A DNA stretch of 39,380 bases from Trichlorobacter thiogenes (lineage in GTDB: Bacteria; Desulfobacterota; Desulfuromonadia; Geobacterales; Pseudopelobacteraceae), in NCBI RefSeq assembly GCF_900167465.1, contig NZ_FUWR01000013.1:80288-119667 (forward strand). Reading direction: 5' to 3'. The notes below the pieces were generated by a model that did no database searches, was not told the DNA's origin, and saw nothing but the letters and a program-made list of their open reading frames with translations. A program made the position numbers and the translations under genes. This document shows, piece after piece, positions 10,501-16,810 of the stretch (its first letter is position 1; each line of letters opens with the position of its first letter).

Positions 10501-12172
10501 CGAGATTCTTGCCCAGACAGGCGGCACAGGTGTTGATGTCGTACTGAATTCTCTTTCCGGCGAGGCGATCAATCGCAACCTGCAGGTCTTGAGACCCTTT
10601 GGACGGTTTCTGGAACTGGGCAAGCGCGACTATTACGAAAACACCCGCATCGGCCTACGCCCCTTCAGGAACAACATCAGTTACTTTGGTATTGATGCTG
10701 ACCAACTGATGCAGGAACGTCCTGACCTTACCCGTACCCTCTTCAAACAGATTATGGCTCTCTTTGCAGAAGGGGTTTTCCATCCGCTTCCGTTCCATAC
10801 CTTTGAGGCAGACGATATTGTCAACGCCTTCAGATACATGCAGCAGTCCCGCCAGATCGGCAAGATTGTAGTCACCTACAATAACGGCATCACTGCAACG
10901 CAGACCGATGACACAACAGCCCAGGGCAGCCTTACACTTCCAGCTGACGCCACCTTCCTGATAACCGGCGGCTTGAGCGGTTTTGGACTTAAGACCGCCC
11001 AATGGCTGGTTCAGAAAGGTGTACGCAACCTGGTACTGGTCAGCCGGAGCGGCCCTGTTTCAGATGAAGCATGTAACGCGATCACCAGTCTGCAACAAGC
11101 AGGTGTTACCGTTCATGCTGCCGCATGCGATGTTACCAGCAGAGAAGCGTTGTCAGTGCTTCTGGCAGAGATTGCCAAAACCCTGCCCCCTCTCAGAGGA
11201 ATAGTACATGCGGCCATGGTCATTCATGACGGTCTGATTCAAACCATGGAGCGAGATCAGATCAGACAGGTCTTTGCTCCCAAAATACTTGGAGCGGCCT
11301 ATCTGCATGAACTGACTCTGCCGCTATCACTTGACTATTTCATTCTTTTTTCATCGGCAACCACCCTGTTTGGCAACCCTGGCCAGGGGAACTACGTAGC
11401 TGCCAACTACTGGCTGGAGGCATTTGCGGCCAGTCGTGAATCAGCAGGATTACCGGTTACCTGCGTCAGTTGGAGCCCCATCAGTGACACCGGCTATCTT
11501 GCCCGCAACCAGCAGGTAAAAGATGCGCTGCAAAACCGTTTGGGTGGTGAAGCACTCAGTTCAGCTGCCGCCCTTGATCTGCTTGAAAAGCTCTTGCTTG
11601 GCAAGCGCTCTGGTCTTGGCGTACTGGATCTGGATTGGAAGACACTCAGCCGATCACTGCCAAGCGCCGACAGTCCCAAATTTATGGAGCTGACGAGACA
11701 AGTCGGAATCAGCAATGAACATCAGGAGCACAAGCTGGATATACGGCAGCTTTTGCAGCAACTCCCGGAAGCTGAACTTCTGTCAACCTTTATTGATCTG
11801 CTAAAGCAGGAAGTAGGTACCGTACTCAGAATTGATCCGGCCAAAATTGACCAGGATCGAGTCCTTTCTGACATGGGCCTGGACTCACTTATGGGGGTAG
11901 AGCTGGCGGTTGCCCTTGAATCCCTGTGCGGCGTCAAGGTACCGGTCATGGTACTTACCGACAGCCCCACTATCACCAAGCTTGCCAGCTACCTGCTTGC
12001 CCAGCTTTTTTCTGCACAGGACGCGCCAGACAGCAACAACGGTCATGATCTGCTCGATCAGGTTCAGCAGGTGCTGTATCAACACGGTGCTGATCTGGCT
12101 GATGACATGGTGGAAGAGCTCGTGACCCAGGTTCATGATGCTGCATCAGATGACAAACGGATGATCCAGTAA
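4529..12172 (+). CDS. Highly reducing single-module type I polyketide synthase (KS-AT-DH-degenerate MT-ER-KR-ACP)
   Basis: The protein has 2547 residues. Domains in order: ketosynthase (about 1-425; C172 in DTACSSS, H307 in HGTGT, H347 in KSNLGH), acyltransferase (about 525-830; S615 in GHSVGE, AFHS around H720, suggesting malonyl-CoA), dehydratase (about 890-1170; H917 in HxxxGxxxxP, D1082), a methyltransferase-like region with no intact SAM motif (about 1250-1560), enoylreductase (about 1800-2110; HGAAGGVG from 1939), ketoreductase (about 2140-2330; TGGLSGFG from 2146, S2276 and Y2289) and an acyl carrier domain (S2453 in GLDSL). All reductive domains look active, so it should build a saturated chain iteratively. 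There is no loading module and no thioesterase. The stop is followed after 1 nt by the oxoamine synthase start, implying co-translation and release by that enzyme. The domain order matches fungal HR-PKSs such as Fum1. The product is unknown. Confidence 0.95.
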   Translation: MPSNVAIIGFSFRLPNTTQETFWNDLQEGRDLVTSVPKERWSQETFTHPRKDHPGTSYTFTAGSVGDVSLFDAGFFGISPREAAVMDPQQRLLLELGWEAFESAGVKPSSLKGSNCGVFVGISSIDYAYRLIDNLEAVDSSGGTGNTSSIAANRLSYFFDLRGPSMAIDTACSSSLVAFHQACVSIASGESTTALAGGVSLHLHPYTFIAFSKASMLSRKGHCNVFDAACDGYVRSEGAGLFLLKEYNQAVTDGDNILAVVAASAVNTDGRKSGLTVPSAAAQAALLRQTYQKAGIAPSEIDYVEAHGTGTAVGDPIEVQAIGEALGKQRRAENPLIIGSVKSNLGHLESAAGVAGLTKALLCIQNRTIPATIGITKLNPAIPFTDLNIEVATESRPITKTGEIIVGVNSFGFGGANAHVVLKSHEHPVDNPAKLRPCQLPLVLSAKNAEALKKSASDTAAYLNSNHHIPLYDIAYNALFRRELFKYKTVVFGNSHTEIAEQLYTFADTETTQTSTPLAMATGPVFVYSGNGAQWFGMGRQLLTDTLFLQAVQEVDSLFRQHADWSLEKELSGFYGIDQYADTEIAQPALFAIQVGITRMLQARGVSPIAVVGHSVGEVAAAWACGALSLEDAVQVIYHRSQLQGTTKGKGQMTAVGLGQSETTQLLTELGLHENLTVAGSNSNKGATVAGADADLKKLESTLSRKNIFNKRLALDYAFHSPAMDPLETGIRSALVTIIPQPSSVPFYSTVTGGLIDGTGLDAGYWWHNLRKPVLFDQTIRQLLHDENTVFIEIGPHAILRSYLQDCMEENATAGRVISTGMRGDDSPAKILTAVGQAIISGIPIDWNYFFPEQAVFVELPHYPWQRESHWHTVTPESYGLLNRRKLHPLLGYKLAQQELTWENQLDTQLIPMLADHQVGDAIVFPGAGFVELTLAAAHVWLAGEFSEIEEIEIKSPLLLKADRSKLIRVSIDPGHGGLRIKAKELASDDPWEVHVTARVLQGPPATVQLQHQISLPARTPDFTATEHHQLTEAAGLGYGPAFQVIEVGWIENNSVVALFSDTTTPDEADVQGFHLHPAHLDCAFQLIFQLLKGQLAENAGIAYIPVYIGRVSLYTSQRAPKRARATLLRRSPHSLTAEFIIADAEGTPIAAVQEVRFKAVRLNINQAATKAAFLAYHSIPWPHPLTPCGISPLPFDKLKKEMGGAVSRAVLKGTHRCYSEEVDPLLDVLCSRFTLETVRSLADGNQVLSHAIIQKIQKNKPETALYLTHLLSLAVSDGSLTENESGFTIQGKDNDTISAQDIWNSLFHDHPEYFPIIHSVSQVGLHLKSIITEQDASRLLPSPASLALLTRNLLGTAAKIKIEDSLQKLLSTTLTTLPEGSRFGVMEVSDGLPLFASTICRNIEFDRCHYLFATGNHDIIDEAAQQLEHFPAAEVRLLASTGEFEQPAPASAYHLAIIMSDFLTIDAALHAIDAALSQLTPDGLILFIDQHPSRWADFVFGSHSAWWHASASGSPLSRQQSPTFWQMKLEQRGLGDSECHELSPRTSSGPYLLLARRAETVCTSAPPLLLSAESPWLIIADKEGYSTELRQRLDSRLSSVGGQVLHTTYTSVTDLTNELQQIKTLHGGLRGIIHISGLQPPLTDNSPSAFLEVQTDRCALAAAIIKATEATEISTICWLVTGNAACHLIPRHSQKQTGGSVTSLPDAALWGFGRTLINETASGTVRLVDLETAGNLDTLVEAIAKEIIQPDNEQEICISSAGKRFAPRLQLVPALADSADAQQTFSATPCYRLGFQFPGQLRNLRWEPCSSPAPKGGEIEVEVHATGLNFRDFMYTLGLLSDEAVENGFAGPTLGMEFSGTVIRVGEQVQEFSPGDHLVGFGPACFANRVITSPNAVSLIPAGLSFEAAVTIPATFFTSFYALHYLARLSPGEKVLIHGAAGGVGIAAIQVARWCGAEIYATAGTDEKRDFLRMLGIEHIFDSRSLTFAAEILAQTGGTGVDVVLNSLSGEAINRNLQVLRPFGRFLELGKRDYYENTRIGLRPFRNNISYFGIDADQLMQERPDLTRTLFKQIMALFAEGVFHPLPFHTFEADDIVNAFRYMQQSRQIGKIVVTYNNGITATQTDDTTAQGSLTLPADATFLITGGLSGFGLKTAQWLVQKGVRNLVLVSRSGPVSDEACNAITSLQQAGVTVHAAACDVTSREALSVLLAEIAKTLPPLRGIVHAAMVIHDGLIQTMERDQIRQVFAPKILGAAYLHELTLPLSLDYFILFSSATTLFGNPGQGNYVAANYWLEAFAASRESAGLPVTCVSWSPISDTGYLARNQQVKDALQNRLGGEALSSAAALDLLEKLLLGKRSGLGVLDLDWKTLSRSLPSADSPKFMELTRQVGISNEHQEHKLDIRQLLQQLPEAELLSTFIDLLKQEVGTVLRIDPAKIDQDRVLSDMGLDSLMGVELAVALESLCGVKVPVMVLTDSPTITKLASYLLAQLFSAQDAPDSNNGHDLLDQVQQVLYQHGADLADDMVEELVTQVHDAASDDKRMIQ

Positions 12173-12173
12173 T

Positions 12174-13508
12174 ATGTCACGCAAAGGACTACACGGCCTT
12201 ACCGCCCAACTTAAGGACGCCCTGATTCTGCAGGCGCTGGAAAGACGACTCCAGCATGTCGAGCAGAAGGGAGCCACCCACGACACCACTCAATCAGATG
12301 CGCTGGTTATTCCTGAAAAGTTTTACCGGTTTCAGCTACATCCAGGCTACCAGCAACTCCGCATCATGAACGATGGCGGTGCCCGCCTCGGCGTCAGCAA
12401 CCCCTTTTTCAAGCTCCATGAAGGCATTGCCGGTGCAACCACGCTTATCAATGGCAAAGAGTATCTGAACTACGCCAGCTACAACTATCTTGGGCTATCA
12501 GGCCATCCAGCGGTAGCTGCGGCAGCGAAACAGGCCATTGATCAGTACGGCACCTCTGTTTCAGCCAGCCGTCCGGTATCGGGAGAACGGCCGATCCACC
12601 GACAGCTTGAAAAAGCCCTGGCCGAGACCTACCAGGTGGATGATGCAGTGGCATTTGTCAGCGGACATGCCACCAATGTTTCCACCATCGGCTACCTCTT
12701 CGGCCCGAAAGACCTGGTGCTCCATGATGAACTGATTCACAACAGCATCCTGCAGGGGATACAGCTTTCTGGCGCCAAACGGCTTTCCTTTCCCCACAAT
12801 GACCATGCCGCACTTGAGCAGATCCTCAAAAATCAGCGACACGCCTTTGAGCGGGTGCTGGTTGTGCTGGAGGGCATCTACAGTATGGATGGCGACTACC
12901 CCGATCTGCCTGCCTTTGTTGAGATAAAAAACCGCTATCGCGCCTTTCTGATGGTGGATGAAGCTCACTCATTCGGCGTTATGGGGGAAACAGGGCTTGG
13001 CATTCGTGAGCACTTTGGCCTGCAGGGGAGTGATGTAGATATCTGGATGGGAACACTAAGTAAAGCGCTGGCAGGCTGTGGCGGTTACATTGCGGGAGAG
13101 ACCGCACTGGTTGAACATCTTAAATTTCTTGCACCCGGTTTTCTCTACAGCGTCGGCATGCCACCTTCGGTTGCAGCCTCGTCACTGGCAGCCCTAAAGC
13201 TTATGCAGCAAGCACCGGAGCTGACCGCAACATTGAAAACCCGTGGCAGACTTTTTCTGAAACTTGCGCAGGAGGCAGGAATCAATACCGGCAGCAGTTC
13301 CGGCCTTGCCATTGTACCGGCCATCACCGGCAGTTCCTTGACAGCCGCCCGGCTTGCCGAAACACTCTTTGAACAGGGTATCAACGTACAACCGATCATC
13401 TATCCGGCAGTGCCGGAAAAATCAGCCCGGCTGCGTTTTTTCATCTCATGTCTGCACACCGAAGAACAGATCAGGCAGACGGTGGCTATTCTTGCAAAAG
13501 AGATCTGA
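12174..13508 (+). CDS. Alpha-oxoamine synthase (serine palmitoyltransferase/AONS family)
   Basis: This PLP enzyme of 444 residues joins an acyl thioester to an amino acid with loss of CO2, giving an alpha-aminoketone. The PLP-lysine is K297 in GTLSKALAGCGG, the ring-nitrogen aspartate is D262 in DEAHSFG, and HDELIHNS is the usual PLP-stacking region. It has an N-terminal extension of about 60 residues before the catalytic fold, possibly for contact with the PKS. The start overlaps the PKS end context (TAATATG), so the pair is translationally coupled. Relatives make 3-ketosphinganine (SPT), 8-amino-7-oxononanoate (BioF), aminoketobutyrate (Kbl) and the fumonisin backbone (Fum8). There is no biotin gene nearby, so BioF is unlikely. 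The amino acid used (serine, alanine, glycine or cysteate) cannot be read from the sequence. Confidence 0.9.
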   Translation: MSRKGLHGLTAQLKDALILQALERRLQHVEQKGATHDTTQSDALVIPEKFYRFQLHPGYQQLRIMNDGGARLGVSNPFFKLHEGIAGATTLINGKEYLNYASYNYLGLSGHPAVAAAAKQAIDQYGTSVSASRPVSGERPIHRQLEKALAETYQVDDAVAFVSGHATNVSTIGYLFGPKDLVLHDELIHNSILQGIQLSGAKRLSFPHNDHAALEQILKNQRHAFERVLVVLEGIYSMDGDYPDLPAFVEIKNRYRAFLMVDEAHSFGVMGETGLGIREHFGLQGSDVDIWMGTLSKALAGCGGYIAGETALVEHLKFLAPGFLYSVGMPPSVAASSLAALKLMQQAPELTATLKTRGRLFLKLAQEAGINTGSSSGLAIVPAITGSSLTAARLAETLFEQGINVQPIIYPAVPEKSARLRFFISCLHTEEQIRQTVAILAKEI

Positions 13509-13516
13509 TTCCAGTT

Positions 13517-14338
13517 TCACTTCAAAGCACCACGCAGAGAGGTCCAAAAAGATCTGACACCGATCAGGCGCCTGCCTGATCGCCGTAAACGAGCCACCAG
13601 GGCAGCATCAGGCCAGGAATCATAACGTTGATCCGGCTGTTGTACTACTCCAGCCGGGATCTCTCCTCCCTTGGATAACAGTTCCCGCAAAAGCCCTGTA
13701 CCCAGTGAAAACAGACGCATATTCAGACTGAACAACGTCTCGTCACTGGCTACCGCAAACTCCGCTGTCGCCAGAACCGTGCCGGTATCAAAACCGACAT
13801 CCTGCCGGTGCAGCGTCACCCCCGCCTGTTTCTCCCCTTTATCCAAAGCGCGGATAACAGGATCAACCCCTTTATACTCCGGCAACCTGCCGGGATGGAT
13901 ATTCAGGCATCCCTGAACCGGCAAATCCAGCAGCTCCGGCCCGATCAACTGGTTAAAATGGGCCGATAACAGCAGGTCCGGCTGCAGACCTTTGATAAAA
14001 GCGATTCCTTCACCACTGTTGATATCCCTTGAGCTGTACACCGGCACCCTGTTTTCAGACAGAAACCGCCTGACCGGATCATCACGGAGCAGCAGACGGC
14101 GCACCAGACAATACACGGTCGTCACTACCCAGAGATAGCTTGCATAACGTAGCCCGGTCTTACGCACCAATTGCACAGCATCCCACCAGGCCCACCCCTT
14201 TTTACGCAGGACACGGTTGGAGGCCACCACCCCCACCAGGTGCAGGCGGGGTGACGTGACAAGATTCTGCAAAACAACATCAGAATAAATGCTGGGGGTG
14301 GTGCAAAAGATAATCCGTAACTTTTCAGGGTGGCTCAT
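13517..14338 (-). CDS. Formyltransferase-family protein
   Basis: The protein has 273 residues with the formyltransferase core: N146 and H148 in NIHPGRLPEYKG and D184 in GFDTG form the Asn-His-Asp set that transfers a formyl group from 10-formyl-tetrahydrofolate to an amine. It is too short and divergent to be methionyl-tRNA formyltransferase. A hydrophobic and basic insertion (about 66-84, with YLWVVTTVYCLV then RRLLL) is unusual for soluble members and could touch the membrane. Its ATG overlaps the stop of the head-group transferase gene by 4 nt (ATGA), so it is the last gene of the minus-strand operon. The target may be an amino sugar of the capsule or the amine made by the neighbouring oxoamine synthase; both are inferences. 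Confidence 0.8.
   Translation of the reverse strand: MSHPEKLRIIFCTTPSIYSDVVLQNLVTSPRLHLVGVVASNRVLRKKGWAWWDAVQLVRKTGLRYASYLWVVTTVYCLVRRLLLRDDPVRRFLSENRVPVYSSRDINSGEGIAFIKGLQPDLLLSAHFNQLIGPELLDLPVQGCLNIHPGRLPEYKGVDPVIRALDKGEKQAGVTLHRQDVGFDTGTVLATAEFAVASDETLFSLNMRLFSLGTGLLRELLSKGGEIPAGVVQQPDQRYDSWPDAALVARLRRSGRRLIGVRSFWTSLRGALK
13561..13582. terminator. Stem-loop at the convergent PKS-AOS / formyltransferase junction
   Basis: CGATCAGG (13561-13568) and CCTGATCG (13575-13582) pair around a 6-nt loop, inside the last codons of the formyltransferase gene. The two convergent genes are only 8 nt apart, so this symmetric stem is the only candidate for ending either transcript. It has no clear U-tract and is a weak call. 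Confidence 0.3.
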
Positions 14339-16005
14339 ACAAGCCTCTGCATCAGTTCAGCCTTCTGCAGCAGCTCTTGAGCCAACTGCTCCACCGCAAG
14401 CGGCTGCATACCAGCACCATCCAGCTGTTTGTGGTTACTCCAGACCAGATAATCCACCCTGCCGTCCGGTTCACCCATCTGCCGGTAAACCTGGGGCATG
14501 ATCGGCAGATGATCGCCATACAGACAGAGCCAGGCCTCACGCTGCATGGCCGCCAGTGTATCCTGGACCTTTCCAAGCATTTGATCTGCCTGTTCAAGGT
14601 GACGCAGGTACACAATCAGGTCATCAGATCCATCAGGAAGCGTCTGGCTGACTAAACGTTGCCCATCTTCAGGTCTGGCCTGCTCAAGATGCAACGGACC
14701 ATGGTTTTCCATGGTAATGACAAAAACAAAAAGCGGTTGGGTACCCGGCCCATCATGCTTTGCAAGCTCTGCACAGAGTTCCCGCGCAACCGCCAGATCC
14801 CCCACATACTGCCCCTGGTAGTCATCTGCAGAAAAGCGGGAGATATCGATAAATTCATCAAAACCCAACAAAGGAAAGACGGTTGCACGGTCATAAAAAG
14901 TGGCTGAGTAGGGATGCAGGCAGACCGTCCGATAGCCCTGCTGTTTCAGACAGCTGACTACTGTGGGCAGCCCTTGACGGGCCACCCGGCGGTACGGCTT
15001 GAAACGGTGGACACCAAGCTGATGATTGGCGATGCCGGACAGAAAGGCAAATTCCGTCCGTACGGTATTGGCACCCCAGGCCGGCACCTCCAGTGGGCCA
15101 AAACTGGCAGCAGACTGTTTCAGATCGTCATAATGCCGCAGCAGATCAGGCGTTATGCCACGGTACCAACGCCGGGGGTCAAAAAATGATTCACTCTGGA
15201 TCACCACCAGATTGGGCAGCGGTCCAACAAACGTTTCTGCTGCCGTGCCCGGACTGGAGAGACCCGCACCCTGCCAGGGTTGTTGCTCTGCCCGGTAGTA
15301 GCCCCAGAGGCTGGCAAATAGCCCCAACTGTTGCAGGTCACGAACCGGATCAAGGGCAAGCTGCAACCGATTAAAACGAGCAGACAGCATCAGGAGCAGG
15401 CCTATGGCCAACAAGACCAGAGCCAGGGCACTGATCTGCCGGAACGAGTACACAGCAGAAAGAGGCTGCTCCACCACCAGACCGCCATATATGGCAATGC
15501 AGATGGCAGCACCGGCTAGCAAGGCCCGCCCTGCCCCGAGAAACGGCAGATAGAGCCGTGGAAAACGCACGGCATCAACAAAATAGCTGAAATCCTGATA
15601 AATGAACGGTTCCTGCAGGGAATGATATTTGGCATTGCTGATCATTACGACCAAAACCTGCAGTGCCAGGAGACTGATACAGCAGAACCAAGGGCGCTGC
15701 AGCAAGAGCAGCAGCGGCGAAAACAACAGCAAACAGAGCCCACTGTGCAGTATCAATGCGGCACCAGGACGTTGCCACGGCCAGACAGGACGGGGGGTCA
15801 GCAACTGTTCCAGAGCAAAGGACAGGGTAAGACAACAGGCTAGCGGCAGGCCGACATTGATTAACAGTGCTTCATTCCGGTTCCAAATCAAGAGTGATAT
15901 CAAGACGGCGAGGATTGAGGCGACGAAAGCGTACAGGTAGTACGTTGAGGAGCTGAAGACGAGCCAACGCAGAGAGCGCCTTGAGTTGGAATTGGACTCA
16001 GGCAT
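14335..16005 (-). CDS. Membrane LtaS-like phosphoglycerol/phosphoethanolamine transferase (sulfatase superfamily)
   Basis: The protein has about 556 residues. Five or six N-terminal membrane helices (for example YLYAFVASILAVLISLLIW and a Leu-rich helix LCLLLFSPLLLLL) are followed by an extracytoplasmic alkaline-phosphatase-fold domain. SESFFD holds a metal-binding acid, T314 in WGANTVRTEF is the expected nucleophile (GxNTxxxE in LtaS), and GDHLP holds further metal ligands. Such enzymes move a glycerol-phosphate or phosphoethanolamine head group from a phospholipid onto a lipid or glycan outside the inner membrane. A longer reading from 16059 is possible, but the ATG at 16005 gives a small 8-nt overlap with the SDR gene and places the membrane helices near the start. 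It is coupled to the formyltransferase. The substrate is unknown. Confidence 0.8.
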   Translation of the reverse strand: MPESNSNSRRSLRWLVFSSSTYYLYAFVASILAVLISLLIWNRNEALLINVGLPLACCLTLSFALEQLLTPRPVWPWQRPGAALILHSGLCLLLFSPLLLLLQRPWFCCISLLALQVLVVMISNAKYHSLQEPFIYQDFSYFVDAVRFPRLYLPFLGAGRALLAGAAICIAIYGGLVVEQPLSAVYSFRQISALALVLLAIGLLLMLSARFNRLQLALDPVRDLQQLGLFASLWGYYRAEQQPWQGAGLSSPGTAAETFVGPLPNLVVIQSESFFDPRRWYRGITPDLLRHYDDLKQSAASFGPLEVPAWGANTVRTEFAFLSGIANHQLGVHRFKPYRRVARQGLPTVVSCLKQQGYRTVCLHPYSATFYDRATVFPLLGFDEFIDISRFSADDYQGQYVGDLAVARELCAELAKHDGPGTQPLFVFVITMENHGPLHLEQARPEDGQRLVSQTLPDGSDDLIVYLRHLEQADQMLGKVQDTLAAMQREAWLCLYGDHLPIMPQVYRQMGEPDGRVDYLVWSNHKQLDGAGMQPLAVEQLAQELLQKAELMQRLV

Positions 16006-16762
16006 GGTAGCCGAACTTCCTGACCAACCAGCCAGAAACTGACGCGGGTAAAAGAGCAAGCAACCAGCAGCCCAGATTAAGCGGAAACGGAAAGCTGATA
16101 CGGGCCTGCTTCTTTGCCAGCCCTTTAATGATAAGCTGCGCCGCCCGCTCTGCGGTCATCAAAAACGGCTTGGGACCGGGTACAGTGCGTGACATGGCAG
16201 AACTGACAAAACCGGGCAGAACCACAGACACCTCAATACCATCCGCAGCAAGGGGCGCACGCAACGCCTCGCCATAATTCTTGATGGCTGCCTTACTGGC
16301 AGAGTAGGCAGGGGTAACCGGCAGGCCATACCAGGCGGCCAATGAGCTGATCAGGGCGATCTGCCCTCCCACGTTGCGGCGCATGGCAGGAACCACCGCC
16401 TGAATCGTGGCCATGGTGGCCAGCAGGTTCACGCCGATAACCTCTTCAATCGCCTGCCAGGACTCACCATTCCTACCTGCGGTGCTGCTGACACCGGCAT
16501 TGGCAATTACCAGATCAGGGCAATGCTGTTCACAGAGTCGCTCTACCTGCTCCAGATAATCTCGATGATCTTTCAGATCGCAGGCAAGCGTTACAACCTG
16601 GGCTCCCAGATCCCGACAACGTTCGGCCAACTGCTCCAGTTTTTCCACGTTTCGACCGGTCAGCAACAGGCAACAGCCGACAGCAGCGTACTGCAAGGCC
16701 AGTGCAGAACCGATGGCGCCGGTTGCTCCGGTAATCAGGATGGTAGATGAAACTGGTGTCAA
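15998..16762 (-). CDS. Short-chain dehydrogenase/reductase, possible ketosphinganine-reductase-like
   Basis: The protein has 254 residues with a classical SDR fold: TGATGAIG near residue 11 binds NAD(P), NAG at 88-90, catalytic Ser near 139-140, Y153 and K157 in YSASK. The C-terminal 40 or so residues are hydrophobic (LGCWLLALLPASVSGWLV), suggesting membrane contact as in 3-ketodihydrosphingosine reductases. The start is TTG at 16762, supported by GGGGAG a few bases upstream and no closer ATG. It overlaps the head-group transferase by 8 nt. Next to a polyketide-fed oxoamine synthase, reduction of a 3-keto amine is an attractive role, but sequence alone cannot separate this from other lipid or sugar SDRs. 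Confidence 0.8.
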   Translation of the reverse strand: MTPVSSTILITGATGAIGSALALQYAAVGCCLLLTGRNVEKLEQLAERCRDLGAQVVTLACDLKDHRDYLEQVERLCEQHCPDLVIANAGVSSTAGRNGESWQAIEEVIGVNLLATMATIQAVVPAMRRNVGGQIALISSLAAWYGLPVTPAYSASKAAIKNYGEALRAPLAADGIEVSVVLPGFVSSAMSRTVPGPKPFLMTAERAAQLIIKGLAKKQARISFPFPLNLGCWLLALLPASVSGWLVRKFGYHA

Positions 16763-16810
16763 TGGCGCTCCCCGGACTCCTGCACTTCGTTACTTACGAT
16801 GACAGGCTCA

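Noticed and set aside
12174..13508. BioF (biotin synthesis) assignment for the oxoamine synthase
   Set aside because: No other biotin gene is nearby, the gene is translationally coupled to a PKS without thioesterase, and it has an extra N-terminal region.
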